Source: Eudorina sp. 2006-703-Eu-15 (lineage: Eukaryota > Chlorophyta > Chlorophyceae > Chlamydomonadales > Volvocaceae). From it: a DNA stretch of 64,000 bases. The position numbers and the translations under genes were made by a program. The notes under the pieces were generated by a model. It was given only the letters and a program-made list of their open reading frames with translations. It did no database searches and was not told where the DNA came from. Of this stretch, positions 1 to 12,200 are shown one piece after another. How positions within the stretch are numbered: the stretch's first letter is position 1; each line of letters opens with the position of its first letter. Location of the stretch: NCBI GenBank assembly GCA_003117195.1, contig BDSI01000083.1, positions 416,607-480,606 on the forward strand, in the 5' to 3' direction.

Positions 1-457
1 AACTGCAACCACATACTGTTATGCGTGATGCCCAAACCAATCATGCCAACGGACGGTCTGACGGTCCATGCTGTTGGCCTATTGGGTAGCCACAGCTGGT
101 TGCATTGCGTACACAAAGGTCAAAGGAGTGAAAACGCATCACGCATTTGCAAATAAAACCAATTTGAGTCACTTCCCAACGCACAGCAACGGTTTTCTGA
201 GGAAAGCACGCAACCTTGACACTTCCTTTGAAACCACAAGCAATTCATGACGTACGCTAAGGGTAACTTCGCCAGGCTGGGCCAGGCACTCACGAGCACA
301 GCTGGCGCCACACCCACATCGAGCCCCTATCAAAGGAACGATCCGTGAACGCGGCAAGTAACTAGCCATGTTACATGCCCGCTTCCCCGCTGCGTGCTAC
401 CTTAGCGCAGGGCTGTGCGCTTCGTTGCCCCATGACGAACGTACCGAACGTACCACA

Positions 458-485
458 GTCCACGGTCATCATGACGACCGTGGAC
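458..485. repeat. perfect 10-bp inverted repeat
   Basis: GTCCACGGTC at 458-467 is exactly mirrored by GACCGTGGAC at 476-485, around an 8-nt loop. It could be a hairpin or a palindromic protein-binding site. No neighbouring gene explains it. Confidence 0.6.
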
Positions 486-1895
486 TACCGACGCGGACCA
501 GGCTGACAGGCGGTTAAATTGAACAAACCGCTGAATGGCGGTGTCCGAATGCTGAGGAAAGGCGTCGTTGTATACATTGTAGCACCATCACACCGCAGAC
601 CGTAGCACCTGTGCAGTGGACAGGCTGTTCCCCTGTTGGGCTTGCCACCGTCTTATCCCCTTTGAAACGGGGCTGCCACGCATGCGAGTGCAATGATACT
701 TTATTATTAAATACATAAGCATGCACGACTGAGACGGTCTGTTCCGTGCCTCCATCTGGGTCAGTGCTTTGCTCGCCTGGCCCGTTTACTGTGCCATACT
801 ACTCGATCTCTAGGCCTGGAATCCATTGCAACGCGCACCATGCGCTACAAACGTGAGCATGTATTGGCATACCAGTACATGATCGTCATGTTGCGTGCAT
901 GTGATAGCGTGGCAACTTCGCGGTATCATCAAGCGTCGGCTGGTGGGCCCCTGGTCAGCAAGGCGACGGCGGGTCTGGAACGATTTCCAGCATTCCAGGA
1001 GTGCCAGTCCTGGCGCTTCAGCAACCTGGTGTGTTAGCTTGTATAGCTGCATGAACCCCCCGCGGGTGTTGGTGGATGGATGAGTTCGCAGTCCTGTAAG
1101 GGTTGTTGATATGAGTCGCCTACGTACAAAGCGCCCGTTGGCCAGTTGGATTGCCCCGTCGGGACTAGGGGTCCATCTTGCAACGGCGACATTACCAAGG
1201 TGCAGCTCACCGGCTGCAGCTAAAGCTCATCGATGACCTGAGGCTACATCCCAAAACCGGAAGATGACCGAAATCCCCACCCGTGGCAGGACTTTGCAGC
1301 TCAGCACGACCCCATCGTACGACCCGATCAATGGCGGATACCCAGTGGTGGACTTTGTGCCGTGGTGAAGTTCCTCGCTCCCGAATGTGTGTGTATCTAG
1401 TGTGTTGGCGACTGCTGCTGTAGGAGCCGTACTCGCTCGTGTGTTAGTGTTAGGCAGATGTGTCGACGACACGCGTCAAGCGGCCCAGGTACGATTGGCA
1501 CCAGTAAGACTTCAGCTGTTGATGCATGCGCCTTCCGGTCCGACGGCCTCCAGCCACCTCGCTGGCTGAACATTGAAGCGGGGAGCAATTCTTCCAAGCA
1601 AGCCAGCGCGCCTGAACCGCATCTCCTTTCCCGGGGTCCTCTGTGACATGATTCGTGCGTTCATGCTGGGGGGTTATCGCAAGCGGCTGCCCGGCAACCA
1701 ACAATCATGCACCCATCATTTGCGAAGATCCAATGTCGTACCATAATTGTACAGCAGTCCATCCGCCCCATGCATTCAGCACCCAGCTGGTGATGTGACT
1801 ACCTCTTCCCCCCCCTTCCTTGCCCTCCCTTCTGCTGTCATGTGACCTTGGGCTTTAGCTAGCGGTGGGGGGAGGCATATGCTTGCAGTAGTATT

Positions 1896-2007
1896 AGTGA
1901 GCCATCATGAATGACAGCTAGCGATGGGCTGTTGGGGCAAATGTTTACGGAATGTTGCTGGGGCAAATACAAACATTATAACCAGCCATCGTTTATGATG
2001 GCTCACT
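1896..2007. mobile_element. MITE-like hairpin element (candidate)
   Basis: AGTGAGCCATCAT at 1896-1908 is perfectly inverted at 1995-2007. A second imperfect complementarity sits inside it (GCGATGG near 1921 against CCATCG near 1986). The roughly 112-bp unit has no ORF, which fits a miniature inverted-repeat element. No clear target duplication was identified, so a chance palindrome is possible. Confidence 0.4.
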
Positions 2008-3246
2008 ACTAACACACATCAACGCGTTTGTAAACATGCATAAGCCTGGGGGGGGGGAGGTACCGCGGAAATATGCCATGCTTCGTACAGTTGGGGACGA
2101 CTCCTTTAAAAGTAAGGGTGATTACGCCTGATACTATCCTCATTGCATGTCACCAAATAAAGTACAGAAATGAAAGGCACTGTGGCACTGCGGTACGTAT
2201 TCAAATCCTTACTCGCGCTCCATAATGTTTGTCAACCCGGTTGACCTTCCCGGCAAGTCCGGCCAAGTCATGAGTACCGATACAATGCATTGAAATAGTT
2301 AAGAGCATTAAACGGCTCCTTACCTTGTCGAAATACGTTACATGGTCCCTCCTTGTCACTGTAACAAAGGCGATACGCTCGCACAATAGTCGCAATTCAA
2401 CGTCGCCAAGTAAGGAGTCAGCGTACATACTCTGGGATCTTCGGCTAGGAATGGCGATTTGTTTTCAAAATCAACGAGCCTCACACCTTTCTCCCCTTTG
2501 TTGTTACGCCCAGCTCATACGTAAGTTTGTTTTGAACAAATGTCCATGGCTGCGTAGCTGTCGCAAAATTTGCGATTGTGAATGCTCAGTCACGCTCAAA
2601 TATGTACTCCGTCAGGCTCCATCGTCGGCCAGGCAGCCCAGGGCACTACATGTCATGCTTTGTTAGATTAAAATACTATATCAATTATGGTGGCCGGTTC
2701 GCGTTTCTTTCTGGTGTCCTAGCAAACTTCGGAAACATTTCGACTGAGTCGCCATGCTCTTTTGGCCAACCTTAGCAGGCGCACCTGGACGACTGCTGCC
2801 ACTCGCTCGCAACCTGGTGGCCACTGCGAAACAAGGTAGCCGTTTCGTTGTCAGACACACGGCACATCCGTTTAATCCGGCCTGTGGTAAAATTGTTTCA
2901 TTCAAGCAACACTTATAATCCTCGCTTCCTATTATTTCTGCTGTACGATATGCGGCGTCAGGCCGCCATAGTTCACATACATTGCCGCAGACGTGTCGAA
3001 CCTGTCGTTAGTTAATGAATAGTACGGCTTCGTCGTACAACAGTTAGTTTACGTAAGTATGAAAAGTATGAAATGGCCCAAAGGCCACCATTTCTATGTC
3101 CGTAAAAACCTCAAGCTGCACGTTAGCTTATCTGCCTCCTGCACCTCGTTAGTTCACAGCGACAACCTACACGCACGCGCGCACGCATGCATACGGAATA
3201 GATTTTCCGAAGCGCATCCGCAACTGGAATCCATCTATCGCTCGAA

Positions 3247-6200
3247 ATGCTCAAGGTCACAGCTGCGTTGTTCTTCCTCTCAGTGTACCCGTTTCTTGCA
3301 GCGACGAGCTTCGCCGAGACGGTAGCGACGAGGAAGTGCATCGCTGGTGAGGTGGATAACGAATGTATTCACAACTGTATACGCTGTAAATTAATGAAGT
3401 TTTTATCATGAACGAAGCTACATGCGTCGCGTTGGCGGCGGGTTTAAACTCCGACACATACAAAGCTACGTACCGTAGCAACGAGCGAAGAGGCGAGGGA
3501 CACGATACATGCTTATCTTCGTAATGATCTGCTGGGTGCCATACAAGTTTACGGACACGGCTACAGCGTCCCTTACAGCTCTTGCAAATTGTGAAGCATT
3601 TGCTTATGGCCAGATCATCATCATGGCCACAGCCAGCAGCGGCGGTTGCTGTATGCATGACGGCTTGGAATGCAAGAACATAAATATGTCAGGGTGCAGG
3701 CTTGTGTCACAAAGTATACGGAAACTTTCCTCAACCCTAACTAACTACCGTATTTACGCACGCAAATGACGCGCGCGTAGCTGTCACGCACGCACTCACG
3801 CACATAAAGTTACACATCGCGCCGGCTGCGCTGGAGACACATCGCACATATACTCACATACGTACGTATCCATGTATGTGTGCATACGGTATGCACGCAG
3901 GCGACAGCGAGTGCAATCAGAGCGGCGTCAAAGGGTCTGGCGGCGTTGTAGTTGTGGATTCCGGTAAGGATGTGCATGGCTTACATCGATGGATGGTGTG
4001 GACGGTGGACGGGCGGGGGTGGCGGTTGCAGGCGGGCGGCCGCAGGGCGGTGGCGGCGGACTGCGAGATGCATATGTTTCTTGCATGGTCAGTTGAAAGT
4101 CTTACCGGGTTCTATATGTTGTAATCGTATGTTTTTAAGGCATGTGCACCAGTGGCATGCATACATATATCTAGTTATAGGTAGGCGTCCGCCCCTCGGC
4201 TGTCTACATACCCTGTGCCGCCCCTCGATCGACCCACGCACTGTCCAAAGATAGTTACGTTGCTAAACATACCGTATACAGTGCACACACAGTAAACATA
4301 AATTCTGTTTATGTGCGGAGCCCACTGGTGGTGCACGATAGCTGGCGTAGATGACGTCGTCGGGGACACGAACGAGAGCTAGCGTGCCGTGCACGCACGC
4401 AGCACAGATACGTCAGTAGAAGTATGTACGATGTAGCTAAGGGTGTTGCGTATTAATTCGATTGTGTGCGTGCGTGGGCGCGTGGTCATCATGTGTCATG
4501 CACAAACTCATGCAACGGCGGGGACTCTGCTCCACGGGTTGATTGCACGAATTTCCTTGCTTGCTTGGCAATCGATCATAGCATCAGCACGCCGCCCTAC
4601 GTACCTGAAGAACCGCGTGCGTCCATGATGTGTATGTGCACATCGATGTGTGCATGTACATACGCCGTCCGTCTGTATGTATGTATGCATGTTGACCAAG
4701 CAGGCAAGTAACTCGCTGCTGCGTGCATGTTTGTGTAAGTGCATAGCAGGCAGCAGCAGAGTCGGCGGCGGCAGTAACTGTGCACGGCCAGGTACCGCTT
4801 GGTGCGGCAGGGAGGGCTGTACGTGCCAGGAGGGCGACTGGGACGGAGATGGCTTTCTGGATGTGTCATGCAAGAGCCCGGCGGGAGCCCACGCGACGGT
4901 CCTCCTTCTTTCCTCCAAGGGCTGCAGCACCCAGAACATAAAGCAGCCGGGGCGACGAGCGCTGAAGCAGTACGGTGCGTGCGTGCCCACGTACGTGCAT
5001 GCGTGTATGTGTAGCTGCTGCGGACCCGCCGCCGCTGCTACTCCATAGCTGTGTCTCGTTTGCTTCTTTGTCTTCGCACCTTCAGTGCCTGGCCGGCAGG
5101 TGGCAGTAGTCGTCAGCCGCCGTGCGTCCTGTCGAGCGACGGATTCAGCTTGGATGATTACACTGAAATTTATGTATGATTATGTGTCCTTGTACTGACA
5201 TAATAATGTAATAGTAAGTAATAGCAATAGTACGTATCGTGTTAGAAATTGAAATATAATGTACAACTGTATCCATATTGTCATTCTCAATATATTTTCA
5301 TTGTTAAATATTCTCCTTGCTTATATCAGCATTTTATTGACAATAAAACAGTAACATTTTACAAAGGAGTACCACCATAACTAGAATCATTCTTACTATG
5401 TTTTGCCCAACACGCTAAACCCTAGTCACTACTACCGTAGCTGTGATTGTAAGCTTGCTTGCCCACCTGATGTTCACATATACATGATGCCTCGCAGGCT
5501 TGGGGTGCGACGTACCATGGTACGACAGCAACTGGTGCAACGGCGGCACAATTTACCAATACCAAAACTGCGATGACGATCAGAAGCAGGACGTGGTCTG
5601 CGTTTGGCCAGATGGCAAGAACATTGTACTGAGGACAACCAACTATTGCAGTCCTGAATACAATGCTCCGCCTTTTTCTTGCCCGTCAGTTCTTGGTAGG
5701 TACTTATGTACAGGGCGCGTGATATGAGCGCAGGTTCGGCTATAAATCATTTGTGCAGCAGGCGCACGGCACACCGGACGCCGGCGCTTAAGCTTGTTTG
5801 GGTAGTCCAGCTAGCTGCCCATCAAACTCGTCCCAGCAATTGGGTTTATTCGGTCCCTGAGCGGCGGTGTCTTGCTTTATCGGCCAGCAGGAAGGCTCAT
5901 AACAAATATAGTAATCATAATGTTAATATTATCATATATTATTATTAGTATTGGTATTATTACGTATTAATAATATTATTGATAAGGATGTTACAGTATT
6001 ATTGATGTCACAGTTCGTTATTGCAACTGCTGATGACGTATGCGCCCGTCCTGTCATGTCCCCGTCGTCCTTTACATCCGCTATCGATTTATATTTCTCT
6101 CTTTGGACCAAAGAGCACGACCCACCACCACCGCCTCCGCCGCCACCTAGCGGTGAGTATTACCTGCGTGAGCGTCGGTAATGTATGCATTATTACTTAT

Positions 6201-9200
6201 TGTTGCTGTCTTCGATACGTAGCGTAAATCTACGTCCATCTACATGCATGTATCCAAGGTATCTATGAACAAGCAAATAATGAATTTGTATTTATTATTA
6301 TTTGGGCTGGCAGCCTAGACATCTTCACCGCGCGTATCGATTATCAGTATTTATGTTGATCCATACCTACCGTATGCATGCTCCAAGTAACAAGGCTGCC
6401 ATATATGGATGCCGGCTGATATGGGTGGCATTCTATGTTTATGCGGCGGGCATCCTGTATGTGCAACGTCATCACTCCGGCAATACGTAATATTTGTACG
6501 GCGGCGGGTAAGTACGAATAGGGCTCGATCGATCGCAACGAATGAACGCAACTGATTAAACTGCTGATGTCACACACACTGTTACTGCGTTCTCTCTTCA
6601 TCTCCACCAGTCCCCGACGCTGCCTACCTCCACCATATCCTTATTATGTGTCCAGTCTCCCTTTCTCGCTTTGCACTAGTTGCACGTCAGCATCACCATC
6701 TCGATACGCAGCTACTGTAGTAGGTGTCGTACAATGGTCGGCCCTACTCCCTAAATACGGTGCGAAGCACTGTCCCAGCATCTCGAGAAGCCTTTGCCAG
6801 CTCTCACCTACTACAGCCACCAATGCCACGCATATATGTTATATGGACGATGGAACCTCTATCTAATATTATATTATCTATTATATTATATAGAAGATGG
6901 AACCTCTATCTTCACGTCTTGTTATTCACTGAATGTAGTTTTATTAGTAGTTGATTTATTGCTGGACTGATGATGAATAATGTCCGCGCAACGGTTTATT
7001 TATTTACTTTTGCACGCAGACTGCTATGACGGCATCGGCACGTGGTGTGACGGCCCGAGCATCACGACCTGGGTCGGGGACTGCGATGGAGATGGTGCCC
7101 TGGATTACCTATGCTACGCACGCGACTATTACTATCACGTGCTCGTGAGGTCATCAAAGGAGTGTCAGCCGGAGGACAACGCCGATCCGTCCCTGTGTCC
7201 TGACGCGTTCAGCGGTGAGTTTATCTGCGTACGTACTCGACGCAGTTACCTATTTATTTAGTATTTGTGGGTGAATATCGATTTTTATTTTTATCTGAAA
7301 ATTTATTAATTTTGCAATTACGCGGAGATAGTAAACTAAGCTAAGTACTGTACATAATAAGGTGGCGGCTAGTAAACTAAAAGCTTGGACGCTCATGGTA
7401 TGCCAAAAAATCCAGGCCTTACCGAAGAAGCCGGCAAAGGGTGGTTATCCAGCTGAGCTATCCGCACAAATTAGAAACAATCGTTTATCGGTCAAGTTCC
7501 ACAACAACTGAGTAATAATGTAAATACTAAGATGCTGATACAAAGTGTGGAATCCCGCAGCAGTTTCTACAGCTAATAGCAATAAACCTATTTCATTACG
7601 TTCATTGCTCATCATATTTATGCAGCTATTGCATGGGTTGATTTTATTTGTACTAGTGAATTATTTGCGTTGTGCTAGCTGTCGCATCCTCAAATTCACT
7701 TCTGTTGGTTAAAATGCGCATAAATGCGCTTCACTTGGGTTCTTGCAATCGATGACGGATTTGTTGTTTTATTTATTTATGGTACGTAATTATTGTTGCA
7801 ATGAATCACACAGCCAGGGGGGGAATCATTCGCCCATCTGTGTACGGACCTGAGATGCACGATGGTGCATGCATTGCTTGACGTATATATGCTGCCATTG
7901 CCTTGCGTGCCACGCGCGTGCCCCGCACGTCGGTGGCCGTCTCCGTCCCTTCGTCGTCCACCGTCCGCAGCACCGCTACCACCCGCGGTTCCAGCTCCAC
8001 CTTCAGATATCATTGGCACGGGTGCGTAATAAAGCGAGCGAACGAGGAGCGAGGGAGTCATGCATTATCACATATGCGCGCCTGGCGCTGCTTATTATCA
8101 TGCATACACCTATCGCCGATTGTATGTGTCGCGAGCGTGCATATAGTGCATATTGTGTGTGTGTGTGTTACATGGTTGGGGGTGAACAACCCCATACCTG
8201 TACAACTATTTGTACGAGCCGTTGGCCCAAGGGCACGCAAAAACGCCTAAAAGCACGTGCATGCATGACAATGCACTAGCAGAAGAAAGAAGGAGACTAC
8301 TACCGTCCGAAAGGGACAATTGAGTTGCGGTGGGCCCACATGCGCTCCAAGAGTCTTGCTAACCGAGCCGGGTCCCAGGCCATAGCTTCCAAAATGGTAG
8401 TGAAGTAAGGAAAGCCCTCCTCCGCGCGGATATTGTCGTACACAGGGCAACCTAACAAAACATGCTTTTCGACCTGGACCTGACCTTCTGCCCCACAGAA
8501 ACGACAGACTCGCTGTTCCCTAGGTACACGTTGTCTGCCCCTACGCCCTCTGTTGGCCTCCAGCGCCCAGCAAGACAACCGGAACTGCATTAGCTTTCGG
8601 TGCGCACTGCAGGGAATGAATACCGTAGCATGTGGCGGCCACATCACGGCTGCTGCGCCTGAGAACGGCAAACCCATCCAGTGCTTATATTTCGACATCT
8701 GGATCCCGGGCTGCTTACCATCTGAGGGAAACCCCTCTGGCAAAACCCCAAGGCGCACATGTTCCCAACCGCTCATCAACTGCTTCCTCATGGCTGTCAC
8801 AATTGGGCCCTCGAGGAGTGGCTTAGAAAGCAACCAATCAACACGCTTGTCGATCTCATCACAGTCTTGTGGCAAACCGCTCCAAACGTCATATTCCAAG
8901 AACGAGAGAACCTGCAGCACTGATGTCCTCCACCTTTTCTATTCGGGATGTGTGAGGGCATCAACTAACTCGGCACGTAAGACCATGTACGCAACTGAGC
9001 TTTGTTGCTTCCAGACACGATTTCAAAAACCAATTATTTGCTTAAGGATATAATAATGAATAGGAAGTTGTGCTGACTCCGCAAACAGAAGCCGATTGTT
9101 GTATCACGCCATAAAGAATGGACCGATCGGCAGATGTCCATAATGGACATCTCATGGTACATACCCAGGATACTGCACCGGTGGGCTGGTCGGGCGGCAC

Positions 9201-12200
9201 CCACAATTTGTCGCATGTACAAAATCTGCAATAGCGCATATGTATGTATGTAAATATGTATCCGCAATACTATGTGTACATCAATCGTCGCGCTTACGCC
9301 ATGATTTGTTAGTTCGGGTTTTAACCACCACCACCCCAAAAAAGGGGGGCTCACGTCTCCGGCGGCGGTGGATGGCCGGTGCGTTCGGGTTGGTTGCTTT
9401 TGCGCAGAGTGCGACCCTTGGAATGGGAACTGGTGCGACGCTGGCGAAGTCGGATGGGTGGGGGACTGTGACGGCGACGGCTTGAGGGATTATGTATGCG
9501 CCTACCCTGACGGAGTAACAAACGTGGTGGTGAGGTCAACAAACGACTGCCAGCCAGAAGACAACGCACCTACCTGGTTCTGCCCCGCGGCATTTGCGAG
9601 TGAGTTCCACGGCAGACGAATCGGATGGACGTGTATATATAAGCCGGCACGGCAAAGCCGTACAGACGCTCACAATATAGGTAGCCCAAATGCATGTCAG
9701 AATATACAATTATACATACGCCCTTATGACGACCACGCATGCACTACTATATGTAATTATAATTATATATTATATATGTAATTATAATATATCGTATATG
9801 TAATTATAATACATTATAATTATATATATAATTTCATGCTAGCAGTCGGACCCGTGTGAGCGTCGGTTTGTAATGCCTTGCTTTTATAGTTTTGCGTGAT
9901 TTTTGCATCTTCAAAGGTTTGTGTTTAGTTGTAGTTTAATAAGAGTAAGAATTTCTTGTGACCCGTCTTAACCAGAGACGCTTGCAAGCTGATGCTACCG
10001 ATCTCGGATCACTCCAGGACCACTACATTTATCCCCCCCTTTCAGGGCTCGACGTCCGCGTCGAGTATCGAACCAGGTTCAGCCGAATGATCACTTGCCA
10101 TTCGCACCACTGACACCCGCCTGTAGGGCGACCCACGGCAACTCGCACATGAATCGCTCACGACCACAGGCACGAACCCAACTCGGGTTGCCATCGCGAC
10201 TCGATCCGGGGACTCCTCGGTTTCGATACCATTTGTTGTGACCCGTCTTAACCAGAGACGCTTGCAAGCTGATGCTACCGATCTCGGATCACTCCAGGAC
10301 CACTACAGAATTAGGGTGTAGCCAGCCACCCATCGCATGGCCGCACCACCGGCGTTTCTCATCACCACATTACCCCATGATCCCCATTAATCCTTTTAGC
10401 ACACCATCTGTGATTTTATGAACACCGTATATGTAATGCAACCGTATGTTCAATTGTGAACACCGTTGTTAATAATGTCCAACAGAGCCACCACCGCCAC
10501 CGTCTCCTCGACCGCCTAGACCGCCATCGCCTCGGCCGCCGAAAGTTGTGCCGCCAGTAGTGTTCAAGCCGCCGCCGCTGTCGCCCCGGCCTCCGTCCCC
10601 TAAGCCCCCGTCCCCTAAGCCGCCGTCTCCGAAGCTTCCTTCCCCTACACCTCCATCCCCGAAACCTCCATCGCCGAAGCCTCCATCGCCGAAGCCGCCG
10701 TCTCCGAAGCCGCCGTCTCCAAAGCCTCCTTCCCCTACACCGCCATCCCCGAAGCCTCCATCCCCGAAGCCTCCATCGCCGAAGCCTCCGTCTCCGAAGC
10801 CTCCGTTCCCTCAACCGCCATCCCCAAAGCCGCCCGCCCCGTATCCTCCACTCCCCTCACCGCCGCCTTCGCGACCATCATCATGTAAGTACCTGCATGC
10901 TACTGAGCTGCTGCAATAGTCGGATGATGATACGCGCCGGGCCAATGCCCGTCGTGTACCACTGGGGTTGGTAGCAGTACTGACCTAGGTGGGGATCTAG
11001 CTACGAGCTAGGGTGAGGTGCGATAGATGGCAAGAGATGTAGCAAGCCACGCACTCATGTACATCTGATGTGCTGTATGCACGCACTTCGGCCTTCCGAT
11101 ACATAGACGTACGCTTCCGTCGCTCCGTTGTGTGCCGTGCGTGTGTACGTGTGCGTTGTCTCATAAAATAAAGTTATCCTACTAAAATGTATGCATACAT
11201 CATTTTACCTATCATCATGTATGCATGGACGGACGCCCTTCGTTGTTTTGACGTGTTTCCATCTATCCCGCCCTGCATCAAAACTCGTGCGTACGCCCAC
11301 TGGTCGCTGCCACAACGTATGTACTTGCTTGGCACATGCGGGCGTGCATGTACGATGCAGCCGCGGTGGAGCTGTTCAACGCGAGCCAGTGGCCGGGTAT
11401 TCAGACCGTCGGGGCAGCTGGGACAGGCAGACCCTTCACGGATCTCAAAGCCAAATGGATCTGGATCCGTGAGGGCGCCTCATCTTCCGCGTCCACGGTT
11501 GTCAGGCCCACGTTCTTCACCTCCATCGCGGTGCAGAAGGCAGGCGCCCAGGTCCTAGTGGACGTGATCCCCGCTGGCGCCACTGCTCAGATCTACCTCA
11601 ACGGTGAAATTGTCGCCACCGTCTCCGACGGAGTGTTGAACTCAGAGTACACCAACCGGCCCATCAAGCTGACGCTAAGCAGCGCCACGAATGCGCTAGC
11701 TGTGAGAGTCTTCAACATGAACGCCGCAGGCGCGGGTCTGCTTGCCTCCGTCAAGACGCTCGACGGCAACACTGTAGTAGCCCGTACGGATGATACCTGG
11801 ATGTATACGTACGATGTGCCGTACATGTATGGTGAGTTGGCTGGCAGTAGTATGGTTTCCTTGCTTGGTAACAACAAGGTAAACAGGGACGACAGACCCC
11901 CACATATGTATATATATATACAGCTGACAACTGTTCATATATGATTGCATGCCCGCAGTTCATGCATGCCCGGTGTGTTTTTGTTCGCGGCGTACGTGGA
12001 GGTGTGGAGGTGTCTTCGTTGCCGCCTTGTCAGTGGATGGGGGCCTGCTGGGGCTTGCCCTGGTATACACCGTTGATCCCTTTGGGGTCCGCCGCTGTAA
12101 CGTTCATTCATTCATCGACTATATATTTACGAGGTGTACTTGTTCACGATTAATTGAAGTCAGTGAATGAACAAATAACGAAACTTACGCATTTAACATT

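Larger units (their letters stand above)
1..3246. other. gene-poor left flank
   Basis: No convincing coding exon was found. The open frames are short and random-looking, with no recognisable domain and no consistent splice phases. The stretch is visibly less GC-rich than the region beyond 17 kb. It contains a perfect inverted repeat at 458-485 and a MITE-like hairpin at 1896-2007, listed separately. The promoter of the ECM gene that starts at 3247 presumably lies at its right end, but I see no clear TATA element. Confidence 0.5.

Noticed and set aside
8553..9053. 166-aa plus-strand frame
   Set aside because: It is antisense to the reverse-transcriptase remnant, whose minus-strand frame has the recognisable zinc-knuckle.
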